From contig JAENYQ010000017.1 of assembly GCA_016841675.1 (NCBI GenBank), forward strand, positions 1 through 49,018: 49,018 nucleotides of DNA, read 5' to 3'. Both the position numbers and the translations under genes were made by a program. The notes under the pieces were generated by a model. It was not told where the DNA came from. It was given only the letters and a program-made list of their open reading frames with translations, and did not search any database. Each line of letters opens with the position of its first letter. Position 1 is the stretch's first letter. Of this stretch, positions 34,998 through 43,712 are shown piece after piece. The stretch is from Desulfotomaculum sp. (GTDB taxonomy: Bacteria > Bacillota > Desulfotomaculia > Desulfotomaculales > Desulfallaceae).

Positions 34998-35492
34998 AAA
35001 AACCCCTCCTGTGCAATTTGTAGCGATATAATGAACTGTTTATGTCCCCGCGCTCTACTTGATTCCATGCCCATGCATGCTTCCTGTAACCATACCCCCG
35101 GGGTTATTAATTTGGGCACCCGCAAGGGGTGCCCCTACACTGGTGCCGCGACTGCGGCTTGGGCGCACTTAATAATTTTTACCATTGTAGGGCTATTATA
35201 CAACAATAAAGCATTTCTTTCAGTAGGTTTGCAAAAGAACCCCTTGTAATACGTTAATATACTCCACGCCACGACATCCTTACAAAAAAGCGCACTGCAA
35301 CCTGTTCCTATTAGAAGGTATGCCCGCCGGCGGGCACAGGTAGTCAGTGCGTCTGCTATGGTTTGCCATCTTCTTTCTCTAAAACCGCTTAAATACTTAG
35401 ATTTCTTCTCGCTTCGCTTAGAATTACCACGCGTATCCGCACACGATAAATTAATACAACTTCCGTGCTGTATTCATGGTAATAGTTAAGTA

Positions 35493-35553
35493 TGTCATCC
35501 TGAGCGTAGCGAAGGATCTGATCTTTAGATTCTTCACTGCGTTCAGAATGACA
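35493..35553. repeat. Inverted repeat of the TCATCCTGAGCG type
   Basis: Two 27-base arms match at 22 positions around a 7-base centre. A further partial arm is near 35404-35426. Elements of this sequence are widespread in intergenic DNA of many bacteria. Confidence 0.75.
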
Positions 35554-35659
35554 GGATTCTTGTATTCATAGCAATGACAATCTTGGCTATTTGCCATATT
35601 AATTTACTTTTTCAGTGGCCTCGGAAAAGCTGAGGGTTTGATCTAAGCGGACAAAAAAA

Positions 35660-35681
35660 GCGGCCCATGATTATAGGCCGC
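35660..35681 (-). terminator. Terminator after spoVT
   Basis: GCGGCC against GGCCGC with a 10-base loop, directly after the TAG stop and followed by TTTTTTT on the minus strand. Confidence 0.9.
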
Positions 35682-36242
35682 CTATTGTTCCATCTGTTTT
35701 GCCAGGAAGCCCGCCGCTGTTTCGGCCAGCTTCAATTCGAGTTCGCCCATACGCACGTCCGGTTCTCTGGAGGCAAGCACTACTGCCCCGATAGGATCAC
35801 CTTCTGATATGATGGGCGCAATCACTTCGGACGAGTACCGACACTCATCTTCCTCGGCGGTCAGGCACTCTTTGCACAGCGGGTCAATACCAGGGTTAAT
35901 TATAACAACTGCTTTTTTTTCTTCCATAACCTTTTCTATGGCAACTCCAACAGGCTTATTTAAAAACTCTTTTTTGGATGCTCCGGAAACAGCGATGATA
36001 GTATCCCGGTCGGCGATACAGGCGATGTGGCCCAGGGCTTCGTGCAAGGAATCAGCATATTCCTTGGCAAAGTCGCCCAATTCGCCGATGGGGGAATACT
36101 TCTTTAAGATAACCTCGCCTTCGCGATCAACGAAAATCTCCAAGGGATCGCCTTCGCGAATCCTGAGCGTTCTTCTAATCTCCTTGGGAATCACCACTCT
36201 GCCGAGATCGTCTATACGACGCACTATACCAGTAGCTTTCAT
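35682..36242 (-). CDS. spoVT: Stage V sporulation protein T
   Basis: The 186-residue regulator has an AbrB-like swapped-hairpin DNA-binding domain (about 1-50, MKATGIVRRIDDLGRVVIPK) and a GAF-like C-terminal domain (about 57-180). It tunes SigG-dependent genes in the forespore. The extra CKECLTAEEDEC segment may bind a metal. GGGAAAGGGGCGG precedes the ATG. A SigG-like promoter stands upstream and a strong terminator follows. Confidence 0.96.
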   Translation of the reverse strand: MKATGIVRRIDDLGRVVIPKEIRRTLRIREGDPLEIFVDREGEVILKKYSPIGELGDFAKEYADSLHEALGHIACIADRDTIIAVSGASKKEFLNKPVGVAIEKVMEEKKAVVIINPGIDPLCKECLTAEEDECRYSSEVIAPIISEGDPIGAVVLASREPDVRMGELELKLAETAAGFLAKQMEQ

Positions 36243-36297
36243 GGGCCGCCCCTTTCCCTCCTTTGGAAGAAGATACTCGCGGTTAAACTTTCACTTT

Positions 36298-36328
36298 TAT
36301 TATATAACCGGGGGGATGGAATTATTCA
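36298..36328 (-). promoter_or_regulatory. SigG-type promoter of spoVT
   Basis: On the minus strand TGAATA (36323-36328) and TATAATA (36298-36304) are separated by 18 bases. The -35 is a full match to the SigG pattern, the -10 matches CATACTA at five of seven. spoVT is under SigG in B. subtilis. Confidence 0.5.
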
Positions 36329-36360
36329 TTTTTTTCCAGCCATTAGGCAAATAAATTCAG

Positions 36361-36434
36361 GCAGTCAAAATTCTTGACTACCTGAAAACGGTACACCGCT
36401 CTTTAATGTTGACTCCCGACTCCTAAGTAGTTAC
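36361..36434. repeat. Heptad-repeat element (copy F, short)
   Basis: Begins with an inverted repeat CAGTCAA/TTGACTACCTG (to 36384), then ACGGTACACCGCTCTTTAA and TTGACTCCCGACTCC, ending AGTAGTTAC like the copy at 41250. The first hairpin could end the prsA transcript. Confidence 0.6.
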
Positions 36435-36477
36435 TAAATAATTATAACAAACTCAAAAACCCGTACCCGGTTGATTT

Positions 36478-37500
36478 TTAGTTGGCAGACTGTTTTTCTT
36501 CGCTGTTTTCTTCGGCTTGCTCTGCCAGTTCGTTCACTATATCAGCCTTTTCACGGAGGTCTTCCATGTAAGAGTTCATTTTTTCCGTGACTGTTTTCTC
36601 TTTTAGGGTGGCTGATATATTGTCCTTAACGTCGGCAAGGCTCATTTGGACGGCGGGAATCAGGTCGTCCAGCCGCATGATGTGATAACCGAACTGGGTT
36701 CTAACAGGTTCTGTGGTTACATCGCCTTTACTTAAGTCAAAAGCGGCGTCTTCAAACTCGGTGACAAAACCGCTGCCCCGGCTGAATGGTGGGTACTGGC
36801 CGCCGTTCTCCTTGCTGCCCGGGTCATCGCTGTACTCTTTAGCCAGTTCGCCAAAGTCTGCGCCCGAATTCAGCTTGTCCACAACTTGAAGAGCCAGCAC
36901 CTTGGCGTCGGCCTCGGAGCGGTTCTTACCGTTTGAATTATCTGCGGTGCCAATTAGTATATGGCTTACCTGACGCTGTTCCGGTTGGCTGAATTGCTCC
37001 TTGTTGCTTTCATAATAGTCGTTAATTTCTTTTTCATTTGGTTCAGGTACTTCAGCGGTTACTTTTTCCTGTACTTTAACCCAGGCTTGCTGCTGTTTAA
37101 TCATATCCTTCAGCTTGGGCTCGTTTACCCCGTTGGCGGCCAGGAATTTTTTGTATTCGCCTTCAGAACCCAATTGTTCCTTAATGCCCGCCAGTTCAGC
37201 CTCAATCTCTTTGTCTGTGGGCATAAGCTTCAGATGTTCGGCCTCTTGCATTATCAGTTCCTGGTCAATCATCTGCTCCAGCACGTTCTGTTTAAGCGTT
37301 TTCTCAATCTCCTTACCCTGGTCACCTTCAAAGCTGAATCCCTGTTGTTCCAGGTTCATTTTAACGGCAGCCACTTCAACATCCAGCTGCTCGGCCGTAA
37401 TATTTGTTCCGTTCACCGAGGCCAGCATACCGGAACTGCAGCCCCAAAGTAAAGTTGAGCTTAATAAAAGCGCCAATAGTAGTATAATTTTTTTGCTCAT
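36478..37500 (-). CDS. prsA: Foldase lipoprotein, parvulin-type peptidyl-prolyl isomerase (PrsA-like)
   Basis: The 340-residue protein starts with a lipoprotein signal (MSKKIILLLALLLSSTLLWGC, Cys at 21), then a SurA/PrsA N-terminal region (about 30-185) and one parvulin domain (about 195-290: QVSHILIGTAD, FGELAKEYSDDPGSKENGG, FGYHIMRLDD). It helps exported proteins fold outside the membrane. The tail is rich in Glu and Lys. The ATG at 37500 has GGAGGAG; the longer frame to 37554 is not part of the gene. It lies between mfd and spoVT. Confidence 0.93.
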   Translation of the reverse strand: MSKKIILLLALLLSSTLLWGCSSGMLASVNGTNITAEQLDVEVAAVKMNLEQQGFSFEGDQGKEIEKTLKQNVLEQMIDQELIMQEAEHLKLMPTDKEIEAELAGIKEQLGSEGEYKKFLAANGVNEPKLKDMIKQQQAWVKVQEKVTAEVPEPNEKEINDYYESNKEQFSQPEQRQVSHILIGTADNSNGKNRSEADAKVLALQVVDKLNSGADFGELAKEYSDDPGSKENGGQYPPFSRGSGFVTEFEDAAFDLSKGDVTTEPVRTQFGYHIMRLDDLIPAVQMSLADVKDNISATLKEKTVTEKMNSYMEDLREKADIVNELAEQAEENSEEKQSAN

Positions 37501-37646
37501 GATATCTCCTCCCCAATAATAATGCCACCCCTTAGGCGGCACCAATTCACTCAATTATATAGCAAACAAGAGCCGGCGGCAACCGGTTTTATTAGGTTAG
37601 TGCTTCGTGTAAAGTCTTGGTGAGGGGTTTGGTATTATCGGAAGGT

Positions 37647-40600
37647 TTACTCCGCCAGGCTTTGTAGAAAACGTTCCAGTTCCCTGAGCTGCTCATCAGG
37701 GTTGCGACCGGCTTCCCGAAACTTGAGCCGAATTTCAAAATCGTTGTCCGAATGACTGAATTTAACACGGTGACGGTAGCGTTCACCAACCGCCACCAGC
37801 CTTTCCCCGGTAAGATTGTGACTACCCGCAAATAACAACCTGTAAAAACCGTTTTGCCTGCTGACAGTTTTAATTTTTAGGTGTCCGGCTCCAACCCTGA
37901 TCCGGGCCACCCGCAACAGGTTATGCACCGGGGCGGGAAGGTCGCCGAAACGGTCCACCAGTTCCTCTTCCAGCTCGGGTACTTCATCTTCACGCCGCAG
38001 GGAAGCAATGCGCCGGTAAAGCTCAACCTTCTGGTTGGAATCAGCAATATAGTCTACGGGAATGTAAGCTTCCACCGGTAATTCCACTACGGTGTCCACC
38101 GGCTGTTCAACATTCTGGCCCCGGGCTTCCTGCACTGCTTCTTCCAGCAGCCGACAGTACATATCAAAGCCGACAGCGGCAATATGGCCATGCTGCTCAG
38201 CACCTAGCAAATTGCCGGCACCCCTGATCTCCAAGTCCCGCATGGCAATTTTATAACCTGAACCAAATTCAGTAAACTCGCGTATGGCGGCCATTCTTTT
38301 TTCCGCCACCTCGTTGAGAACCCGATCCTTACGAAAAGTAAGGTAAGCGTATGCCAAGCGGTTGGCTCGACCCACCCGACCGCGCAGCTGGTAGAGCTGG
38401 GCCAGACCAAAGTTGTTAGCTTCCTTGACAATTAACGTATTAACGTTGGGAATATCCAGCCCACTTTCAATGATGGTGGTGCAAACCAGGATATCATAAG
38501 CACCATCAATAAAGTCCAACATGATTTGCTCCAGTTGCTCCTCCCGCATTTGCCCGTGAGCTGTGATTACGCGGGCTTCCGGCGCAAGGGACTTAATCCA
38601 ATTGGCTACGCGATCCAGGTCAATGACCCGGTTATGTACGAAGTATACCTGCCCGTCCCGGTTCATTTCCCGGCGGATGGCCTCCCTGATTAAGACCGGA
38701 TCCTCTTCCAGCACATAAGTCTGTACTGGAAAGCGGTTCTCCGGCGGGGTTTCCAAGATACTGGTATCCCGCACACCCACCAAGGACATGTGCAGGGTGC
38801 GGGGAATGGGCGTGGCAGTTAAAGTTAGTACATCTACTGTATTACGCATTTGCTTTAATTTTTCCTTATGTGATACGCCAAAACGTTGTTCTTCGTCCAC
38901 TACCACCAGGCCCAAGTCTTTAAAGGCGATATCGTCCTGCACCAGTCGGTGGGTACCGATAACAATGTCGACCCGGCCCTCTTTTAAATTGACTAGTATT
39001 TGGCGCTGTTCACGGTGGGTGCGGAACCGGCTGAGCATCTCCACCTGGACCGGGTAACGGGAAAAGCGTTCCCGAAAGGTATTATAATGCTGCTGAGCTA
39101 GAATGGTAGTGGGCACCAGTACGGCCACCTGTTTTCCTTCCATTACCGCTTTGAAGGCCGCTCTAAGGGCCACCTCGGTTTTGCCATAACCAACGTCTCC
39201 GCACAGCAGACGGTCCATTGTACGCCGGCTCTCCATGTCCCGTTTGACATCACTGATAGCTTTAGTTTGGTCAGCAGTTTCTTCGTAGGGGAAATTGTCT
39301 TCGAATTCCCGCTGCCAAACTGTGTCCGGGCCATAAGCGTATCCCTGGATGGTTTCACGGGCAGCGTACAGCTTCAATAAATCCTGGGCTATGTCCTTTA
39401 CCGCTTCCTTGACCCGGTTTTTTACCCTAGCCCACTCGGCACCGCCCAGTTTGGACAATTTGGGCGCATCTGCCTCGGCACCCAAGTACTTTTGCAGCAT
39501 CCCCACCTGGTCTGTGGGCACGTATAGCTTATCCTCACCCACATATTTAATCAGCAAGTATTCCTTGCGAATATCGCCGATATCCAGCGGCACGATCCCC
39601 TGGTAACGACCGATACCGTGGTTGACGTGTACAACATAATCTCCAATTTTTAAATCTGTAAATGGCTCAAGCCGGCTGCCGCTATCCCGCTGCTGTTCCC
39701 GCCGCTTGCGCTTGCGCTGGCCAAAGATCTCACCCTCGGTAATCACCACCAGCCGAGCGTTAACCAGCTCAAAACCACCGGCCAGCTGCCCGTGAGCGAT
39801 TACCACACTCCCCGCCTGCACCTCCCGATCCAGAGAAGATATGTAATATAGCTCTACCTTTTCTTCCCGCAGCGTGTCCAGCAAATGACTACCCCGGTCA
39901 CTGCCGGTTACCAGCAGCACCACCGCGTTGCCATTACGCCGCCAATTTTTGATTTCCCCAGCCAGCATATCAGTACGCCCCATAAAGCTGTGCATGGACT
40001 TGGCTGAAAAATTTATTATGTTTTGCGGCCGAATAAAAGGTGCCTGGCGGGGCATGAAAGAAAAGTACACCACCCGCCTAGAGTTTACCTCGTCAATGAA
40101 TTCTTCCCATTCCAGGTAGCCTTTCAACTGCCCCGGCAGCACCTTACCCCTGGTAAGGAGGTCGGAATAGGTTTCAGCTCGCTCCCTTTGGATACTATGG
40201 ACAACTTCGCGTATCTTACCGGGCTCGTACAGAAATAACGGCGCCGCAGTAGGCAGGTAATCCAACAGGCTGACCGTGCGGGGGTAAAAGTAAGGCAGAA
40301 ACAACTCCAGACCTCGGAAATAGATCCCGTCGTTCAACATATCAGTCAGCCGGCCGAAATGTTCTTCAAAATAACGCAGTGCTGCCGGATCACCGGCTCT
40401 AGAAAGTTTACGCTGCTGGATCCGGTATTCCGCCCGGACTGCTCCCCGCCCCAACGGCCACATTTCCTCGGCAACCACAAATTCCCGGGCCGGAAAGATA
40501 GCCAGCTGGTTCAGTTTATCACCTGAACGCTGGGAACCCACCTCAAAGTTACGGATCGAGTCTACTTCATCATCAAAAAACTCCATCCTTACAGGCGTAT

Positions 40601-41207
40601 TCCTAGTTGACGGGAATACATCAACAATACCGCCCCTGATGCTAAAGTGCCCGGGGCTTTCCACCAAATCCACCCGTTCAAAACCCATAGCCACCAAACG
40701 CCTGGCCAACTCACCAGGGTTAAACTGCTCCCCCACACTCAGCCTTATCTGCATGGCGGCAAAAACATCAGGTGGGCTAAGCCGACGCATCAACGCCTCC
40801 ACCGGCGCCACCACAACAATTGGGGACATTCCTCCGCAGGAGGTGTGTCCCCTATCCTCTGTTGAAGCTTCATTGCAAAAATTTTCAAGCACCCGTAAGC
40901 GGCCGGCTAGGACTTCTTTTCCGTGGGCCAGCACGTGGTAAGGCAAAAGCTCGTATACCGGAAACTGCTCAACCCGCACCCCGGGCAGTAACGACGCAAG
41001 GTCATCACAAACCTGGCCGGCTTCCGCCTCGCCGGCTGTGATTACCAGCGCTGTGGGACAGGTGTTTTCCGCCAGTGCGGCAATCAACAGGTTACGCTGG
41101 GACCCGGTTAGCCCAAAAACCTGCTGCTGGTGACATCCGGCATCAAAGGCCTTAACCAGACTGGAATATTCCGCTGTATTAATTATGTGAGTCAATAACC
41201 CCTTCAT
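37647..41207 (-). CDS. mfd: Transcription-repair coupling factor Mfd
   Basis: The 1186-residue translocase removes stalled RNA polymerase from damaged DNA and recruits UvrA. It has the UvrB-like N-terminal domains, an RNA polymerase-interacting domain (DLKIGDYVVHVNHGIGRYQG), a helicase core with GDVGYGKTEVALRAAF and DEEQRFGV, and the C-terminal TRCF domain. At about residues 116-129 (EDRGHTSCGGMSP) the protein carries residues encoded by a 34-bp palindrome found elsewhere in the window, between the conserved segments LAGRLRVLE and IVVVAPVEAL. The frame is intact. It follows fin and precedes prsA. Confidence 0.97.
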   Translation of the reverse strand: MKGLLTHIINTAEYSSLVKAFDAGCHQQQVFGLTGSQRNLLIAALAENTCPTALVITAGEAEAGQVCDDLASLLPGVRVEQFPVYELLPYHVLAHGKEVLAGRLRVLENFCNEASTEDRGHTSCGGMSPIVVVAPVEALMRRLSPPDVFAAMQIRLSVGEQFNPGELARRLVAMGFERVDLVESPGHFSIRGGIVDVFPSTRNTPVRMEFFDDEVDSIRNFEVGSQRSGDKLNQLAIFPAREFVVAEEMWPLGRGAVRAEYRIQQRKLSRAGDPAALRYFEEHFGRLTDMLNDGIYFRGLELFLPYFYPRTVSLLDYLPTAAPLFLYEPGKIREVVHSIQRERAETYSDLLTRGKVLPGQLKGYLEWEEFIDEVNSRRVVYFSFMPRQAPFIRPQNIINFSAKSMHSFMGRTDMLAGEIKNWRRNGNAVVLLVTGSDRGSHLLDTLREEKVELYYISSLDREVQAGSVVIAHGQLAGGFELVNARLVVITEGEIFGQRKRKRREQQRDSGSRLEPFTDLKIGDYVVHVNHGIGRYQGIVPLDIGDIRKEYLLIKYVGEDKLYVPTDQVGMLQKYLGAEADAPKLSKLGGAEWARVKNRVKEAVKDIAQDLLKLYAARETIQGYAYGPDTVWQREFEDNFPYEETADQTKAISDVKRDMESRRTMDRLLCGDVGYGKTEVALRAAFKAVMEGKQVAVLVPTTILAQQHYNTFRERFSRYPVQVEMLSRFRTHREQRQILVNLKEGRVDIVIGTHRLVQDDIAFKDLGLVVVDEEQRFGVSHKEKLKQMRNTVDVLTLTATPIPRTLHMSLVGVRDTSILETPPENRFPVQTYVLEEDPVLIREAIRREMNRDGQVYFVHNRVIDLDRVANWIKSLAPEARVITAHGQMREEQLEQIMLDFIDGAYDILVCTTIIESGLDIPNVNTLIVKEANNFGLAQLYQLRGRVGRANRLAYAYLTFRKDRVLNEVAEKRMAAIREFTEFGSGYKIAMRDLEIRGAGNLLGAEQHGHIAAVGFDMYCRLLEEAVQEARGQNVEQPVDTVVELPVEAYIPVDYIADSNQKVELYRRIASLRREDEVPELEEELVDRFGDLPAPVHNLLRVARIRVGAGHLKIKTVSRQNGFYRLLFAGSHNLTGERLVAVGERYRHRVKFSHSDNDFEIRLKFREAGRNPDEQLRELERFLQSLAE
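40818..40851. repeat. 34-bp palindromic repeat inside mfd
   Basis: Identical over all 34 bases to 11661-11694. It is read through in frame and adds roughly 11-13 residues to Mfd. Confidence 0.88.
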
Positions 41208-41249
41208 TTACCCTGCCGCCCCCAACATAAAAAGACGTTATTCTTGTTG

Positions 41250-41352
41250 TAATCAGAATTCAGTATTCAGAATTCAGAATATTTAAAGACAATAAACCGT
41301 TCTCTTATTTCTTGCCTTCTGTTTTCTGACTCCTGACTCCTGAGTAGTTACA
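41250..41352. repeat. Heptad-repeat element (copy C)
   Basis: Left end with AATCAGAATTCAGTATTCAG; core ATAAACCGTTCTCTTATT; right end CTGACTCCTGACTCCTGAG then TAGTTAC. Lies between mfd and fin. Confidence 0.75.
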
Positions 41353-41369
41353 AGAAGACATCACAAAAA

Positions 41370-41398
41370 GAGCTTTAGCTTATCACAGGCTAAAGCTC
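41370..41398 (-). terminator. Terminator after fin
   Basis: A perfect 10-bp stem GAGCTTTAGC against GCTAAAGCTC, followed by TTTTTG on the minus strand. Confidence 0.88.
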
Positions 41399-41415
41399 TG
41401 CTTTAAAAATTCTGT

Positions 41416-41640
41416 TTAATGTAACCTGTATGGCTGCACGATTTCTCCGACGGGACCATACATTTCATCCCGGCATTCATCACAGAGACCAGCAGCAAAA
41501 CTGTTTCCATTTTCAGGTTCATTATTTATTATATCTCCAGCCGCATTTTCCGTCAAGTCTGTGTACTCATTCCCGTAAGCAGTTGTTTCGGTAACTTTGT
41601 AGATAGTGTCGCAGCAATCACAAATATGGTAAATTTTCAA
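41416..41640 (-). CDS. fin: Anti-sigma-F factor Fin
   Basis: The 74-residue zinc-binding protein has two Cys pairs, CDCC near residue 8 and CDEC near 54, flanking an acidic loop. Fin binds SigF and helps the forespore switch to SigG. In B. subtilis it lies between pth and mfd, exactly as here. I start it at a TTG at 41640, which gives the usual length (L/M-K-I-Y-H-I-C) and follows GGCGGTGG; the open frame to 41703 adds a foreign N terminus. Confidence 0.85.
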   Translation of the reverse strand: MKIYHICDCCDTIYKVTETTAYGNEYTDLTENAAGDIINNEPENGNSFAAGLCDECRDEMYGPVGEIVQPYRLH

Positions 41641-41783
41641 CGGTTCAAAACCACCGCCTTTCAAAGACGGCTGCCGGTACGCTTTTTGACGGGAACTGTT
41701 CACATTGGGCCCGGGACAATTTAGAACGTGTTATTGCATACATTTCCATCACCCAGTAATATTATTGACGGCTGACGACAGTG

Positions 41784-42359
41784 TTATACCGGGTCTACGC
41801 CGTTATACCTGTTCATAGCGGACTCCGGACCTTTTTCAATAATCTCCCAGAGCACCTCGGGCACCAAGACCAGAGTCCGGTTTATAGCTTCCTCCTCACC
41901 GGGAGCTGGCCGAGACAACACCCAGTCCGCCACATCGGGGCCATTTACAGGCGGGCGGCCGATACCAAGGCGTATCCTGGCAAAATCACCTGTACCAAGA
42001 ATGCCCATAATTGATGCTAACCCCCGGTGCCCCCCGGTGCCCCCCCGGGCACGGATCCTAAACCGACCCGGCTCAAGATCCAAGTCATCATAAATTACCG
42101 TCAAGTTAACTGGCGCCAGCTTGTACCACCGCAACAGGCGAGAGACCGCTTCACCACTAAGGTTCATAAATGTCTGTGGCTTGGCCAGTAACAACTTGCG
42201 GCCCTGGTAGTTGCCCTGACCCACCAGGGCACGCTGAAACGAGCGGTCAACCCGCGTCTGCAGATGTTTAGCCACTAAATCAATGGCCCTAAAACCTACG
42301 TTATGCCTGGTGGCCGCATATTGCAGGCCGGGGTTGCCCAAACCCACCACCAGTTTCAT
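41784..42359 (-). CDS. pth: Peptidyl-tRNA hydrolase
   Basis: A 191-residue enzyme that releases peptides from dropped-off peptidyl-tRNA. Family motifs are clear: GLGNPGLQYAATRHNVGF with catalytic His19, KPQTFMNLSG, DDLDLEPG and GGTGGHRGL. The ATG at 42359 follows GGGGAA. It corresponds to spoVC of B. subtilis. Confidence 0.97.
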   Translation of the reverse strand: MKLVVGLGNPGLQYAATRHNVGFRAIDLVAKHLQTRVDRSFQRALVGQGNYQGRKLLLAKPQTFMNLSGEAVSRLLRWYKLAPVNLTVIYDDLDLEPGRFRIRARGGTGGHRGLASIMGILGTGDFARIRLGIGRPPVNGPDVADWVLSRPAPGEEEAINRTLVLVPEVLWEIIEKGPESAMNRYNGVDPV

Positions 42360-42441
42360 TTCCCCGGCATCCGCCTTTGGTGTCTTCCTCCAGAATAATA
42401 TGATTATTCACCTCTCCCTGTCAGCATAGAGAGTAACAGCC

Positions 42442-42467
42442 AACCCCCTCCTTTGATGGAGGGGGTT
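42442..42467. terminator. Hairpin between pth and the 94-aa gene
   Basis: AACCCCCTCC against GGAGGGGGTT with a 6-base loop. No good T-run follows on the minus strand, so it may end transcription only partly. Confidence 0.5.
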
Positions 42468-42486
42468 ACCGGTTAAAAAATGTCGG

Positions 42487-42771
42487 TTATGGATGATGCG
42501 GTGCACCAGACAAGGGAGCAACAACTGAACTGATATATTGCATGGGTATAAGCACAGCTTCCAGCATCCCCGCGGCTCCCGGGCGATGCACTTCCGCATA
42601 GTTAGCCCCTACGTTATGCAACATACCGGTGACTTCGGTAAATTCTTCCCCTACATATAAGGTAACGGTCTGCCCCTGATAACTACGCAGCCGCTCGCCT
42701 AGAGTGGCACCGTATCCGGGAGTCGGATATCCCGGGGGATAATCATACCCGGTTGTCTTGGTGTCAGACAT
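42487..42771 (-). CDS. Small protein with Pro/Gly/Tyr-rich N terminus, possible spore coat protein
   Basis: A 94-residue protein. The first 25 residues are rich in Pro, Gly and Tyr (YDYPPGYPTPGYG); the rest (GQTVTLYVGEEFTEVTGML, later LIPMQYISSVV) looks like a small beta barrel of the kind in DUF2642-like coat proteins. That similarity is by pattern only. GGAGGG lies 9 bases before the ATG. It sits between ctc and pth, where B. subtilis has no gene. Confidence 0.75.
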   Translation of the reverse strand: MSDTKTTGYDYPPGYPTPGYGATLGERLRSYQGQTVTLYVGEEFTEVTGMLHNVGANYAEVHRPGAAGMLEAVLIPMQYISSVVAPLSGAPHHP

Positions 42772-42847
42772 AAATAATAACCCTCCTCAACTGCATAATT
42801 TATAACCAAGTTATGCTAGTTAAGGAAATATTGTTACGCGTTTTACT

Positions 42848-43486
42848 TTATGCTTTTTCTCCTTCAGCCTGGTTGCCGGCCGGGGCTTCTGCGCCTTCTC
42901 CACCTGCTTCTTCATCAGCGCCCGGTTCAGCCGCCTCAGCCCGGTGTGCCACTACTGTCGCCACCATGGCGCCTGGTTCGTCCAATACGGTAATATTTTC
43001 AGGCATCGGTAGATCCTGTACTGTAATCGTGTCACCCACTGTCATCCCGTCCAGACTGGCAGTAACGCCCCTTGGGATATCTCCCGGCAGGCATGACACC
43101 TGCACTTCTCTCAAACCGTGCTGCAGTATGCCTGATTTCACCTGACCGGTAAGTTCGATGGGCACCCCAACCTGAATAGCATAGTCCAGGGAAATCTGGT
43201 GAAAATCGATATTCAAATAAACTCGCTTGATGGGATCAACTTGAACATCCTTAACCAACACTTTTAAGTTCTGGGTTTCTCCCTCACCGGGACCAAGGAC
43301 CGTCAAGTCAACAACAGAATTTTGACCTAGTATATTTCTTAGGGGTTTGTACTGCATTTCCACCGGTATGCTGCCTACGGATTTTCCGTACACCACTCCC
43401 GGCACCATTTCTCTGCTGGCTAATTCTTTACGATAGCTTTTACCTGTCTTGGCGCGATAATTAACTTGCAAATTGAATTCCGCCAT
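42848..43486 (-). CDS. ctc: 50S ribosomal protein L25/general stress protein Ctc
   Basis: The 212-residue protein has an N-terminal 5S rRNA-binding L25 domain (about 1-90, with GKSYRKELASREMVPGVVYG) and the C-terminal TL5 domain (about 95-185), ending in a low-complexity Glu/Ala/Gly tail. The ATG at 43486 has GGAGG 9 bases before it; a TTG three codons upstream is too near. It follows prs as in B. subtilis, apart from the inserted PRC-barrel gene. Confidence 0.95.
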   Translation of the reverse strand: MAEFNLQVNYRAKTGKSYRKELASREMVPGVVYGKSVGSIPVEMQYKPLRNILGQNSVVDLTVLGPGEGETQNLKVLVKDVQVDPIKRVYLNIDFHQISLDYAIQVGVPIELTGQVKSGILQHGLREVQVSCLPGDIPRGVTASLDGMTVGDTITVQDLPMPENITVLDEPGAMVATVVAHRAEAAEPGADEEAGGEGAEAPAGNQAEGEKA

Positions 43487-43712
43487 ATTTTTCAACCTCC
43501 TCTGGGATAATATTCCCTTTTCTTTATGCAGCGATACAAAATCACTTCTAAAACCATGTCCGGGCTTTGTATCATAACTGCACGCTTTTAATCACTGGTA
43601 CCTAAGTTAGGGACAAAAACCTGAAAATATTTACCATTTAAGGCACTAGTTATATCGAACCCAACCCCGGCATAACATTAATCAAATATATGGGCATAAG
43701 GGGGGAATGGCT

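Larger units (their letters stand above)
34998..35681. repeat. Repeat-rich intergenic region without a gene
   Basis: No credible gene lies in these 680 bases. They hold the palindrome at 35106-35138 (see spoIIE), an interrupted inverted repeat CGCACTG..ACCTGT / ACAGGT..CAGTGCG at 35291-35351 around GCCCGCCGGCGGGC, and an inverted pair TCATCCTGAGCG.. / ..CGTTCAGAATGA at 35493-35553. Confidence 0.7.

Noticed and set aside
36478-37500. Fusion of prsA with an upstream segment to 37554
   Set aside because: The extra 18 codons precede a strong ribosome site and a proper lipoprotein signal, so they are not translated.
41250-41352. Heptad repeats as a CRISPR array
   Set aside because: The unit is only 7 bases, the repeats are contiguous without unique spacers, and no cas gene is near.
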